A DNA stretch of 15,510 bases from Xenoacremonium recifei. Lineage: Eukaryota > Ascomycota > Sordariomycetes > Hypocreales > Nectriaceae. The stretch is taken from assembly GCA_012184525.1 (NCBI GenBank), contig WOFQ01000174.1, positions 1 to 15,510 on the forward strand, read 5' to 3'. The notes beneath the pieces were generated by a model. That model searched no databases and was not told where the DNA came from. It worked only from the letters and a program-made list of their open reading frames with translations. Shown piece by piece: positions 1 through 6,005 of the stretch; within the stretch, counting starts at the first letter, position 1; each line of letters opens with the position of its first letter. Both the position numbers and the translations under genes were made by a program.

Positions 1-111
1 TTAAAAAAAGAACTCACTAAAGTGTCTTTTCTAAAATCATGTACCCTTTAATAGATTAACTAATCCTGTCTCATTTCATTTTATTTAAATTGAAAATTGG
101 GTATACTTCCC

Positions 112-141
112 TTGACCTTGCTCGAAAAAGTTTTGTATTAA
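112..141 (+). promoter_or_regulatory. candidate bacterial-type promoter upstream of rpl32
   Basis: TTGACC at 112-117 and TATTAA at 136-141 are separated by 18 bases, like the -35 and -10 boxes read by the plastid-encoded sigma-dependent polymerase. It lies about 245 bases before the rpl32 start. In DNA this AT-rich such pairs arise easily by chance, so this is only a candidate. Confidence 0.25.
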
Positions 142-270
142 ATACGCATGGCTTAGCCTTTTGAATGTCTTGATATATTTTATTCCATGTATATTACATG
201 TATAAATGTAGCATAACGAAAATCGACAGAAATAGAAATGAATAGGTTTTTTAGAAAAATAGTAGAATCT

Positions 271-287
271 AAAAAAAAAAAAAAAAA
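271..287. repeat. 17-base poly-A tract (mononucleotide SSR)
   Basis: An uninterrupted run of 17 A in the spacer before rpl32, the longest homopolymer I found in the window. Such runs vary in length by slippage within species and are prone to sequencing error. Confidence 0.9.
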
Positions 288-387
288 GGATACTATACTG
301 AATAGTAAAGATAAAGAACAATTGGTTTTTAACCAAAAAATGTCTTTCACATCCAATTCTAGCAATGAGTAACCTCAAAATTTGTGA

Positions 388-561
388 ATGGCAGTTCCAA
401 AAAAGCGCACTTCTATAACAAAAAAGCGTATTCGTAAAAATAGTTGGAAAAAAAAGGGATTTTGGGCAGCGTTGAAAGCCTTTTCATTAGCGAAATCCCT
501 TGCTACAGGGAATTCAAAAAGTTTTTTTGTGCGACAAATAAAAAATCAAAGGATGAAATAA
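388..561 (+). CDS. rpl32: 50S ribosomal protein L32
   Basis: Encodes 57 residues of ribosomal protein bL32, a small basic component of the large subunit of the plastid ribosome. The protein begins MAVPKKRTSITKKRIRKN, the conserved L32 opening, and is dense in Lys and Arg, as expected for an rRNA-binding protein. It ends in ...NQRMK before TAA. The length is in the usual plastid range. The start is the only ATG in frame with this opening; no clear Shine-Dalgarno sequence precedes it. In angiosperms rpl32 normally lies between ndhF and trnL-UAG, as here. Some lineages have moved this gene to the nucleus, so an intact plastid copy argues against those groups. The identification is firm. Confidence 0.97.
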   Translation: MAVPKKRTSITKKRIRKNSWKKKGFWAALKAFSLAKSLATGNSKSFFVRQIKNQRMK

Positions 562-814
562 TCTAACTTGTCCTGAATCAAAAAAAGTCTAGTTTTTTTT
601 CTAATTTCTAATCTAAAATGGAAAAAAGGCTTTTCATTCACTAATGTTTTGAATTGATCAAGATCAAATTGAACTCGTTTTTCTTTGAGGATATGTCGAA
701 TGCAAAGTCTGTTATCTACTGAATCCTCAAATTATCAAATTATACTTTTTGTTTAAAAAAATACAAGACACAAGGTTTCAACTTTCTTTTTAGTCTCTTT
801 GATCATTTTCGAGG

Positions 815-839
815 GATGGGGATTATTATTTTCCCCATC
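815..839 (+). terminator. stem-loop in rpl32-trnL spacer
   Basis: GATGGGGA at 815-822 and TCCCCATC at 832-839 form a perfect 8-bp stem with a 9-base loop (823-831). It is the most GC-rich structure in this spacer. It lies about 250 bases after the rpl32 stop and 190 bases before trnL. It could stabilise the 3' end of rpl32 RNA, since plastid inverted repeats usually act in processing rather than termination. The role is inferred. Confidence 0.4.
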
Positions 840-986
840 GACCTTTATAACCACCTATCACAATAAAAAAAAATAAGGATTATGATTAGAATGTCCAAAT
901 CCCTATTAAAATAAAAGGGTTTTCGATTCATCAATTTTCATCTTTCCTAGCCTAAAAAAGATTACATTGAATTGACTCTTTCAATC

Positions 987-1015
987 TCGACCATTGAATA
1001 ATAATTAGTTATTAT
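987..1015 (+). promoter_or_regulatory. candidate promoter for trnL-UAG (and ccsA)
   Basis: TCGACC at 987-992 (4 of 6 matches to TTGACA) and TATTAT at 1010-1015 (5 of 6 matches to TATAAT) are 17 bases apart. The -10 box ends 12 bases before the mature tRNA 5' end at 1028, a plausible distance for a tRNA transcript with a short leader. This fits a sigma-dependent plastid promoter, but the region is AT-rich and the call is tentative. Confidence 0.35.
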
Positions 1016-1027
1016 GATTTCTAGCAA

Positions 1028-1107
1028 GCCGCTATGGTGAAATCGGTAGACACGCTGCTCTTAGGAAGCAGTGCTAGAGCATCTCGGTTCGAGTCCGAGT
1101 AGCGGCA
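1028..1107 (+). tRNA. trnL-UAG: tRNA-Leu (anticodon UAG)
   Basis: An 80-base class II tRNA. The acceptor stem GCCGCTA (1028-1034) pairs with TAGCGGC (1100-1106), with discriminator base A at 1107. The anticodon stem CTGCT/AGCAG (1055-1059 and 1067-1071) closes the loop CTTAGGA, placing anticodon TAG at 1062-1064. A long variable arm, TGCT-AG-AGCA (1072-1081), is diagnostic of leucine tRNAs. The T arm CTCGG/CCGAG (1083-1087 and 1095-1099) holds the loop TTCGAGT. CCA is not encoded, as usual in plant plastids. It reads CUN leucine codons. Its place between rpl32 and ccsA is canonical. Confidence 0.98.
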
Positions 1108-1163
1108 TGTCAATTTATACCTCTAAAAAGTTCCTATAATGAATTCAATTACTTATTTGAATT

Positions 1164-1177
1164 GATTCTATAGAATC
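1164..1177. repeat. 14-bp perfect palindrome before ccsA
   Basis: GATTCTATAGAATC is fully self-complementary and lies 18 bases before the ccsA start. A 7-bp inverted repeat (AATTCAA at 1142-1148, TTGAATT at 1157-1163) sits directly upstream. Both could fold in the leader of ccsA RNA. Short AT-rich palindromes are common in plastid spacers, so any function is speculative. Confidence 0.5.
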
Positions 1178-1195
1178 CTGGGGACCTTTTCTTTT

Positions 1196-2167
1196 ATGAT
1201 ATTTTCTACTTTAGAGCATATATTCACTCATATATCCGTTTCGGTTGTTTCCATTGTAATTACAATTCATTTGATAACTATATTACTTGATGAAATGGTC
1301 GGACTATACGAGTCGTCAGAAAAGGGAACGATAGCCACTTTTTTATGTATAACTGGATTATTAGTTATTCGTTGGATTTATTTGGGACATTTACCATTAA
1401 GTAATTTATATGAATCATTAGTCTTTCTTTCATGGAGTTTATCCACTATTCATATAATTCCGTATTTTAAAAAACATCAAAAAAATTTAAGCCTAATAAC
1501 CGCGCCAAGTGCACTTTTTACCCAAGGCTTTGCTACTTCCGGTTTTTTAAATGAAATGCATCAGTCTGCACTATTAGTACCGGCTCTCCAATCCCAGTGG
1601 TTAGTAATGCACGTAAGTATGATGGTATTGGCCTATGCAGCCCTTTTATGTGGATCATTATTATCAGTGGCTCTTCTAGTCATTACATTTCGAAAAATCA
1701 TAAGGATTTTTTTTATTTTGAAAAGCAATAATTTTTTAAATAAATCTTTTTTCTTTGATGAGATTCAATACATGAACGGAAGTGGAAGTGTTTTACGAAA
1801 CACTTATTTTCTTTCTTCTAAAAATTATTACAGGTCTCAGTTGATTCAACAATTAGATTGTTGGAGTTATCATATTATTAGTATAGGATTTATCCTTTTA
1901 ACTATGGGTATTCTTTCGGGAGCAGTCTGGGCTAATGAGGCATGGGGATCATATTGGAGTTGGGACCCAAAGGAAACTTGGGCATTTATTACTTGGGCAA
2001 TATTCGCAATTTATTTACATACTAGAACACATAAAAAATGGGAAGGTGTAAATTCCGCAATTGTGGCTTTTATAGGCTTTCTTCTAATTTGGATATGTTA
2101 TTTAGGAGTTAATTTATTAGGAATAGGGCTCCACAGTTATGGTTCATTTACATTAATATATAATTGA
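1196..2167 (+). CDS. ccsA: cytochrome c biogenesis protein CcsA
   Basis: Encodes 323 residues of CcsA (also called Ycf5), a thylakoid membrane protein of the system II cytochrome c maturation pathway. With nucleus-encoded Ccs1 it carries heme across the membrane and attaches it to cytochromes f and c6. The tryptophan-rich WWD signature is clear at residues 245-262 (WANEAWGSYWSWDPKETW). The family's conserved histidines are candidates at H139 (WLVMHVSMM), H226 (CWSYHIISIGF) and H313 (GLHSYG). Several hydrophobic membrane segments are visible, at about 13-32, 47-66, 135-165, 225-242, 262-275 and 287-310. Residues 170-215 form the less conserved lumen/stroma loop typical of plant CcsA. The length is normal and the frame intact. 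The ATG gives the usual opening MIFSTLEHI. It is probably co-transcribed with trnL-UAG and converges on ndhD. Confidence 0.97.
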   Translation: MIFSTLEHIFTHISVSVVSIVITIHLITILLDEMVGLYESSEKGTIATFLCITGLLVIRWIYLGHLPLSNLYESLVFLSWSLSTIHIIPYFKKHQKNLSLITAPSALFTQGFATSGFLNEMHQSALLVPALQSQWLVMHVSMMVLAYAALLCGSLLSVALLVITFRKIIRIFFILKSNNFLNKSFFFDEIQYMNGSGSVLRNTYFLSSKNYYRSQLIQQLDCWSYHIISIGFILLTMGILSGAVWANEAWGSYWSWDPKETWAFITWAIFAIYLHTRTHKKWEGVNSAIVAFIGFLLIWICYLGVNLLGIGLHSYGSFTLIYN

Positions 2168-2253
2168 ATTTAAGACAAAAAAAGAGGGCCTTGGTCTTGA
2201 CAAAAACAACCATAGGACAGCGTATAAGTCTATATAAGAAACTGTGTGTAAAC

Positions 2254-2315
2254 GCCGTCCAGCGAGAACCATTTGAATCAAGTAATAAGTGATTCAAATG
2301 GTTCTGTCAAACGGC
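2254..2315. terminator. stem-loop between convergent ccsA and ndhD
   Basis: A perfect 16-bp inverted repeat, AGAACCATTTGAATCA (2265-2280) with its complement at 2290-2305, encloses a 9-base loop. Outside it a second 5-bp helix, GCCGT (2254-2258) with ACGGC (2311-2315), can form across an internal loop of 6 and 5 bases. It lies 98 bases after the ccsA stop and 114 bases after the ndhD stop on the other strand. It can therefore protect the 3' ends of both transcripts from exonucleases, the usual role of plastid 3' inverted repeats. The structure is seen; the role is inferred. Confidence 0.7.
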
Positions 2316-2384
2316 ACACTATCCAGTTACAATTTTTTTTTAATTTCAAAAAAGACAAAAAGCCTTTATTTCCATTTTTTTGAA

Positions 2385-2433
2385 TTATCTAATTATTAAT
2401 TTTTTGTAGAATTCTAAATTAATAATTAGATAA
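2385..2433. repeat. 18-bp perfect inverted repeat over the ndhD stop codon
   Basis: Bases 2385-2402 and 2416-2433 are exact reverse complements, separated by 13 bases. The right arm contains the last ndhD codons and its TAA stop (2419-2421). The arms are almost pure A and T apart from one C-G pair. On ndhD RNA the hairpin would hold the end of the reading frame in its 5' arm. It may act as the ndhD 3' boundary. Confidence 0.75.
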
Positions 2434-3918
2434 AATAGCCTCGACCTTGTCACCTGATAATGAGAAAACGAAGTCCGGATAAATGCCAATACCTATTACA
2501 GGTAGAAGGATAGAGATTGAAACAAACAACTCTCGTGGTCCAAAATCCAAAAAAGGAGAGTTTGAGGCATTAAATAGCTTGTATCCATAGAACATCTGGT
2601 GTAACATAGACAATAAATAAACAGGAGTTAATATCGTTCCAATTGCCATGACAAAAGTAATTAGTATTTTTGCCAGTAAAAGAAATTTTTGGCTAGTAAT
2701 TATTCCAAAAAATATTATCAATTCTGCAAAAAAACCGCTCATGCCAGGTAATGCAAGAGAAGCCATTGATGAGATACTGAACATCGTGAATATTTTTGGA
2801 ACCGAGATAGCCATTCCTCCCATTTTATCGAGATAAAGAAGACGTATTCTATCATAACTCGTTCCTGCCACGAAAAAAAGCGCAGCACCGATAAATCCAT
2901 GAGATATTATTTGTAAAAGAGCTCCATTAAGTCCCGTATCGCTTAGAGAGCAAATTCCTATAATTATAAAACCCATATGAGATACCGAGGAATAGGCTAT
3001 TCTTTTTTTTAAATTACGTTGACCAGGAGATGTTGAAGCTGCATAAATTATTTGAATTGTGCCTATTATTATCAACCAGGGAGAAACTAGAGAATGAGCA
3101 TGGGGTAATAATTCCATATTGATCCGAACCAACCCATATGCTCCCATTTTTAATAAGATTCCGGCTAGAAGCATACAAGTGCTGTAATGTGCCTCTCCGT
3201 GAGTATCTGGTAACCATGTATGTAAGGGTATAATCGGTAATTTGACAGCAAAAGCAATAAGAAATCCAATATAGAATATTATTTCCAGCGCTAAAGGATA
3301 TGGTTGATTGGCTGATGTTTCAAAATTTAATGTTGGCTCGTTGGAACCATATAAACAGATACCCAGAATTCCTATTAATAAAAAAAGGGAACCCCCTGCG
3401 GTGTATAAAATAAACTTTGTAGCTGAATACAAACGTTGCTTTCCCCCCCACATAAATAGAAGTAGATAAACGGGAATTAATTCTAACTCCCACATGATGA
3501 AAAAAAGTAAAAGATCTCGAGAAGAAAATAATCCTATTTGACCACTATACATGGCTAGCATCAAGAAATGGAATAATCTGGAATCTCGAGTAACTGGCCA
3601 AGCCGCTAAAGTAGCTAAAGTAGTGATAAATCCTGTCAGTAAAATGGGTCCTATAGAAAGTTCATCTATTCCCAATCTCCAGTAAAAACCAAAAAAATCG
3701 ACCCACTTATAATTCTCCCCCAATTGAATTAATAGGTCGTCCGATTGGAAACGATAGCAGAATACGTAGGTCATTAAAAGAAGTTCTAATACGCATATAC
3801 ATATAGCATACCACCTAATTGCTTTATTTCCTCCCTGAGGCTGAGGCAGAAAGAAAATTAAAGAACCTGCGGATATCGGAAAGACTACAAAGATTGTTAA
3901 CCAAGGAAAAAAATTCGT
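2419..3918 (-). CDS. ndhD: NAD(P)H-quinone oxidoreductase subunit 4 (NdhD)
   Basis: Encodes 499 residues of NdhD, the NuoM/ND4-like antiporter subunit of the plastid NDH complex, which pumps protons across the thylakoid during cyclic electron flow around photosystem I. Family hallmarks include MWELELIPVYLL (about 142-153), with the essential membrane Glu, then KLPIIPLHTWLPDTHGEAH (226-244) and NLKKRIAYSSVSHMG further on. The whole length is hydrophobic with many membrane helices. I set the start at an ACG codon (3916-3918), because homology begins at (T/M)NFFPWLTI and dicot ndhD is known to start at ACG converted to AUG by RNA editing. An in-frame TTG lies nine codons upstream, but no ATG supports a longer protein. 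A tandem 6-bp duplication adds Pro-Gln near residue 27. It is the last gene of the ndhH-ndhD operon. Confidence 0.95.
   Translation of the reverse strand, partial: TNFFPWLTIFVVFPISAGSLIFFLPQPQGGNKAIRWYAICICVLELLLMTYVFCYRFQSDDLLIQLGENYKWVDFFGFYWRLGIDELSIGPILLTGFITTLATLAAWPVTRDSRLFHFLMLAMYSGQIGLFSSRDLLLFFIMWELELIPVYLLLFMWGGKQRLYSATKFILYTAGGSLFLLIGILGICLYGSNEPTLNFETSANQPYPLALEIIFYIGFLIAFAVKLPIIPLHTWLPDTHGEAHYSTCMLLAGILLKMGAYGLVRINMELLPHAHSLVSPWLIIIGTIQIIYAASTSPGQRNLKKRIAYSSVSHMGFIIIGICSLSDTGLNGALLQIISHGFIGAALFFVAGTSYDRIRLLYLDKMGGMAISVPKIFTMFSISSMASLALPGMSGFFAELIIFFGIITSQKFLLLAKILITFVMAIGTILTPVYLLSMLHQMFYGYKLFNASNSPFLDFGPRELFVSISILLPVIGIGIYPDFVFSLSGDKVEAILSNY
3916..3918 (-). other. ndhD: ACG start codon of ndhD, C-to-U edited
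   Basis: The codon preceding conserved NFFPWLTI is ACG on the minus strand. Editing of the middle C (opposite base 3917) would create AUG. In tobacco and many dicots this exact site is edited, and translation depends on it. Here the need for editing is inferred from the DNA and family knowledge. Confidence 0.88.
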
Positions 3919-3946
3919 GATAAAGACAAGATAGACTTGGACCAAA

Positions 3947-4003
3947 AAAACCCGTGCTCAAAACAGAATATATTTCTATTTTTTTGTTTCGAGTACGGGT
4001 TTT
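3947..4003. promoter_or_regulatory. stem-loop in the psaC-ndhD intercistronic region
   Basis: Bases 3947-3964 and 3986-4003 form an 18-pair stem with one G-U wobble and one A-C mismatch. The core CCCGTGCTC faces GAGTACGGG. The stem can be extended inward by about four more pairs. It begins 44 bases after the psaC stop and ends 28 bases before the ndhD ACG. Such a structure could protect the psaC 3' end and mark the site where the psaC-ndhD RNA is processed. Cleavage between these cistrons is known in tobacco. Confidence 0.65.
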
Positions 4004-4047
4004 ATCGATAAAAAAGAATGTATTCAAACCATGTTGTTGGAAATGGG

Positions 4048-4293
4048 TCAATAAGCTAGACCCATGCTTCGAGTTGTTTCATGCCATAAATAAACTCGAA
4101 CACTCAAAAAATCCGTTGGACAGGCCGATTCACATCTCTTACAGCCGACGCAGTCCTCTGTTCTTGGAGCAGAAGCAATTTGCTTAGCTTTACATCCGTC
4201 CCAAGGTATCATTTCTAATACATCTGTGGGGCAGGCTCGGACGCATTGGGTACACCCTATACATGTATCATAAATCTTTACTGAATGCGACAT
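4048..4293 (-). CDS. psaC: photosystem I iron-sulfur subunit PsaC
   Basis: Encodes 81 residues of PsaC, the stromal ferredoxin-like subunit of photosystem I. It holds the terminal clusters FA and FB and passes electrons to ferredoxin. Two complete [4Fe-4S] motifs of the form CxxCxxCxxxCP are present: C11, C14, C17, C21 and C48, C51, C54, C58. The length is the universal 81 residues and, as far as I can recall, the sequence matches the near-invariant land-plant protein. The ATG gives the expected opening [14 protein letters not shown]. It lies within the ndh operon, downstream of ndhE and upstream of ndhD, the standard plastid arrangement. PsaC is needed in much larger amounts than NDH subunits, so processing of the shared transcript is likely to matter. 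Confidence 0.99.
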
Positions 4294-4529
4294 TGGGTCT
4301 ATAAATTTTTGAACGTCATAAATTTTGATCTAGTAATTTTAGAAATGAATCATATCTTTATATACTAGATGAATCAATAATTGACAAGAATTTTTTGAAT
4401 CAATTCTGGATCGAGGCATGTGCATGAAAAAAGGCCAATAGACTTTCATTTCGTACGTTTTGACAAAGATAATTATATAGCATACATGATAATTCGAATT
4501 AATGAATATTATACTTTATATGATTAATA

Positions 4530-4835
4530 CTACTTATTCAACAAATTAGATTGATTGATACGCGTTGATTTTCTGTTACGATAAATTGACGAAACAATAG
4601 CCGGTCCAATAGCTGCTTCAGCCGCTGCAATAGCTATAACAAATATTGAGCAAATAGTTCCTTTTAATTGGCGACTATCAAAAAAATCAGAAAATGTTAC
4701 GAAATTTATATTAACTGCATTCATTAGAAGTTCAAGACACATAAGGGCTCTAACCATATTTTGGCTCGTGATCAATCCATAAATACCTATACAAAATAAA
4801 TAGGCACTCAAAACAAGTATATGTTCTAACATCAT
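4530..4835 (-). CDS. ndhE: NAD(P)H-quinone oxidoreductase subunit 4L (NdhE)
   Basis: Encodes 101 residues of NdhE, the NuoK/ND4L-like membrane subunit of the plastid NDH complex. Three hydrophobic segments are visible, at about 4-24, 27-47 and 61-84. Acidic residues inside the membrane, E35 (LMCLELLMNA) and E73 (AIAAAEAAIG), match the conserved carboxylates of this family's proton channel. I start at the first ATG of the MMLEH pair. A Shine-Dalgarno-like AAGGAG sits 7 bases upstream, and the resulting length equals the family norm; the frame is open six codons further, but only to a TTG. Residue 78 is Pro (CCG) where Arabidopsis and bacterial relatives have Leu, a candidate editing site. It precedes psaC in the operon. 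Confidence 0.96.
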   Translation of the reverse strand: MMLEHILVLSAYLFCIGIYGLITSQNMVRALMCLELLMNAVNINFVTFSDFFDSRQLKGTICSIFVIAIAAAEAAIGPAIVSSIYRNRKSTRINQSNLLNK

Positions 4836-4842
4836 TGACCAA

Positions 4843-4848
4843 CTCCTT
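4843..4848 (-). promoter_or_regulatory. Shine-Dalgarno sequence of ndhE
   Basis: AAGGAG on the minus strand, 7 bases before the ATG at 4833-4835. It complements the 3' end of plastid 16S rRNA at good spacing and supports the chosen ndhE start over the upstream in-frame TTG. Confidence 0.7.
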
Positions 4849-5090
4849 CGCAATTTATATTTATTTCAATATGAAAAAAAAAAAATGAAACAGAGTCGAT
4901 TGACTCGAATATAACAAGTAAAGAAAAAAAGAATATATTGGTAATAGATCGAATAAAGGAAGTTCTATTTTGAATATATTTCAGTTTATACACGAAAAAT
5001 CTTCAAATAGAATTAAAGGAAACTCAATGTGATAAGACAAAACAAAGTTTCATTTTGATTACTGCGGCTAGGTCTACGGCTTTACTATTG

Positions 5091-5621
5091 TTACTGACGA
5101 GCCGCAGCAATTGCGCCTATTAACGCAACTAAAAGAATTATTGAAATGAGTTCAAATGGAAGAAAAAAATCTGTTGATAAATGAATTCCAATTTGTTGAC
5201 TATTAGTTATCAAATCTTTCTCTATAATCTGGTTTGATCTTGTAGTCCAAATAATCCCATACCATGACGTATCTGGAATAGTAGTAATTAGTAAAATAAA
5301 AATACTTGTACAAACCAGTGAAGTAACCCCACCCCCAACGTTCCAAAGATAAAAAGCGTTGTGATATTCTGAACCATTCATGAACATCACAGCAAATATG
5401 ATTAAAACATTTATGGCTCCTACGTAAATAAGGAGTTGTGCGGCAGCTATAAAATAGGAATTTGATAAAATATAGAATAAGGCTATACAAATAAGAACCA
5501 ATCCCAACGAAAAGGCGGAATAAATTGGGTTGTTAAGCAATACCACCCCTAAACCTAATAATATAAGTCCCAATCCCAGAAATACTAAAAGAAAATCATG
5601 TATTGATCCAGGTAAATCCAT
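5091..5621 (-). CDS. ndhG: NAD(P)H-quinone oxidoreductase subunit 6 (NdhG)
   Basis: Encodes 176 residues of NdhG, the NuoJ/ND6-like membrane subunit of the plastid NDH complex. The conserved core, NPIYSAFSLGLVL, FYILSNSYFIAAAQ and LLIYVGAINVLIIFAVMF, covers about residues 31-80 and contains the central membrane helix of the ND6 family. Five hydrophobic stretches are visible (about 8-29, 32-52, 55-80, 95-113, 152-174). The length is exactly typical and the ATG gives the usual MDLPGSIHDF opening. Residue 17, serine in the DNA of some dicots and edited there, is already leucine here. It lies between ndhI and ndhE in the operon, with 255 bases to ndhE and 384 bases from ndhI. No clear Shine-Dalgarno sequence is seen. 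Confidence 0.97.
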   Translation of the reverse strand: MDLPGSIHDFLLVFLGLGLILLGLGVVLLNNPIYSAFSLGLVLICIALFYILSNSYFIAAAQLLIYVGAINVLIIFAVMFMNGSEYHNAFYLWNVGGGVTSLVCTSIFILLITTIPDTSWYGIIWTTRSNQIIEKDLITNSQQIGIHLSTDFFLPFELISIILLVALIGAIAAARQ

Positions 5622-6005
5622 TTTACGTATAAAGAAGAGAGAAATACATCGAATTTTTTCATGACCTTATTGATGACCCGACCAGGAACAAAAATTTTTT
5701 GATACATTCCTATAATTGAATGAAATCCTAAACGGTGTGAATTGAGGTAGGTATAGCTATTAGAATAATCTCACTCTTTATCCCAAAGTATAGTTCGACA
5801 CTCTAAAACTAAAAAAGGATTTCTATTTCGAAAGAAGTACGTATCTATTAAGAGATTTTCAATCAAAATTTATAGATTTTGACTAAAAATTAAGTCGCAA
5901 TTATTACAATCAATCCAATCAATACTTAAGTTTTTTTAGTCATTTTATTGACCGAACAAAAGGAACGAAACCTCATTTCTTTAGATCAAAACCGAATTTT
6001 AGTAA
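5622..6005. other. ndhI-ndhG intergenic spacer with imperfect inverted repeat
   Basis: A 384-base AT-rich spacer between ndhI and ndhG without a credible gene. An inverted repeat is present: TGACTAAAAA (5880-5889) pairs with 5933-5942, and TTAAGT (5890-5895) pairs with ACTTAA (5924-5929). A 3-base bulge (5930-5932) separates the two helices, and the loop is 28 bases. It starts about 65 bases after the ndhI stop and could mark an intercistronic processing end. Confidence 0.65.

Larger units (their letters stand above)
1..387. other. rpl32-ndhF intergenic spacer (partial)
   Basis: AT-rich non-coding DNA upstream of rpl32. In the standard angiosperm order the next gene to the left is ndhF, read leftwards, but no ndhF coding sequence is visible here. 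The stretch holds a 17-A run at 271-287, a short inverted repeat at 186-200 (CATGTA/TACATG around TAT) and one promoter-like pair of hexamers. Two minus-strand open frames overlap here (85-378 and 180-365). They are low-complexity, rich in Phe, Ile and Tyr, and resemble no plastid gene I know. Confidence 0.75.
562..1027. other. rpl32-trnL(UAG) intergenic spacer
   Basis: A 466-base AT-rich spacer with no credible gene. It is one of the most variable plastid spacers and is widely used as a phylogenetic marker. Just after rpl32 an A-run (580-586) and a T-run (593-600) flank a 6-base centre and could fold as a weak A-T hairpin. A GC-richer hairpin lies at 815-839, and a promoter-like pair lies immediately before the tRNA. 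Confidence 0.8.

Noticed and set aside
85..378. Minus-strand open frame of 97 codons in the spacer before rpl32
   Set aside because: Low-complexity Phe/Ile/Tyr-rich translation crossing the 17-A run, no recognisable domain, and no gene is known at this place in angiosperm plastids.
3605..3622. 9-bp tandem repeat GCTAAAGTA in ndhD
   Set aside because: It encodes the conserved NdhD segment TLATLA, so the repeat follows from the protein sequence rather than recent duplication.
3919..3945. N-terminal extension of ndhD to an in-frame TTG
   Set aside because: Family homology starts at the ACG codon, which is the known edited start in dicots; the nine extra codons have no support.
3824..4187. Two open frames of about 75 codons on opposite strands across the ndhD start, the psaC-ndhD spacer and psaC
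   Set aside because: They overlap firmly identified genes in other frames and pass through the stem-loop; nothing suggests they are translated.
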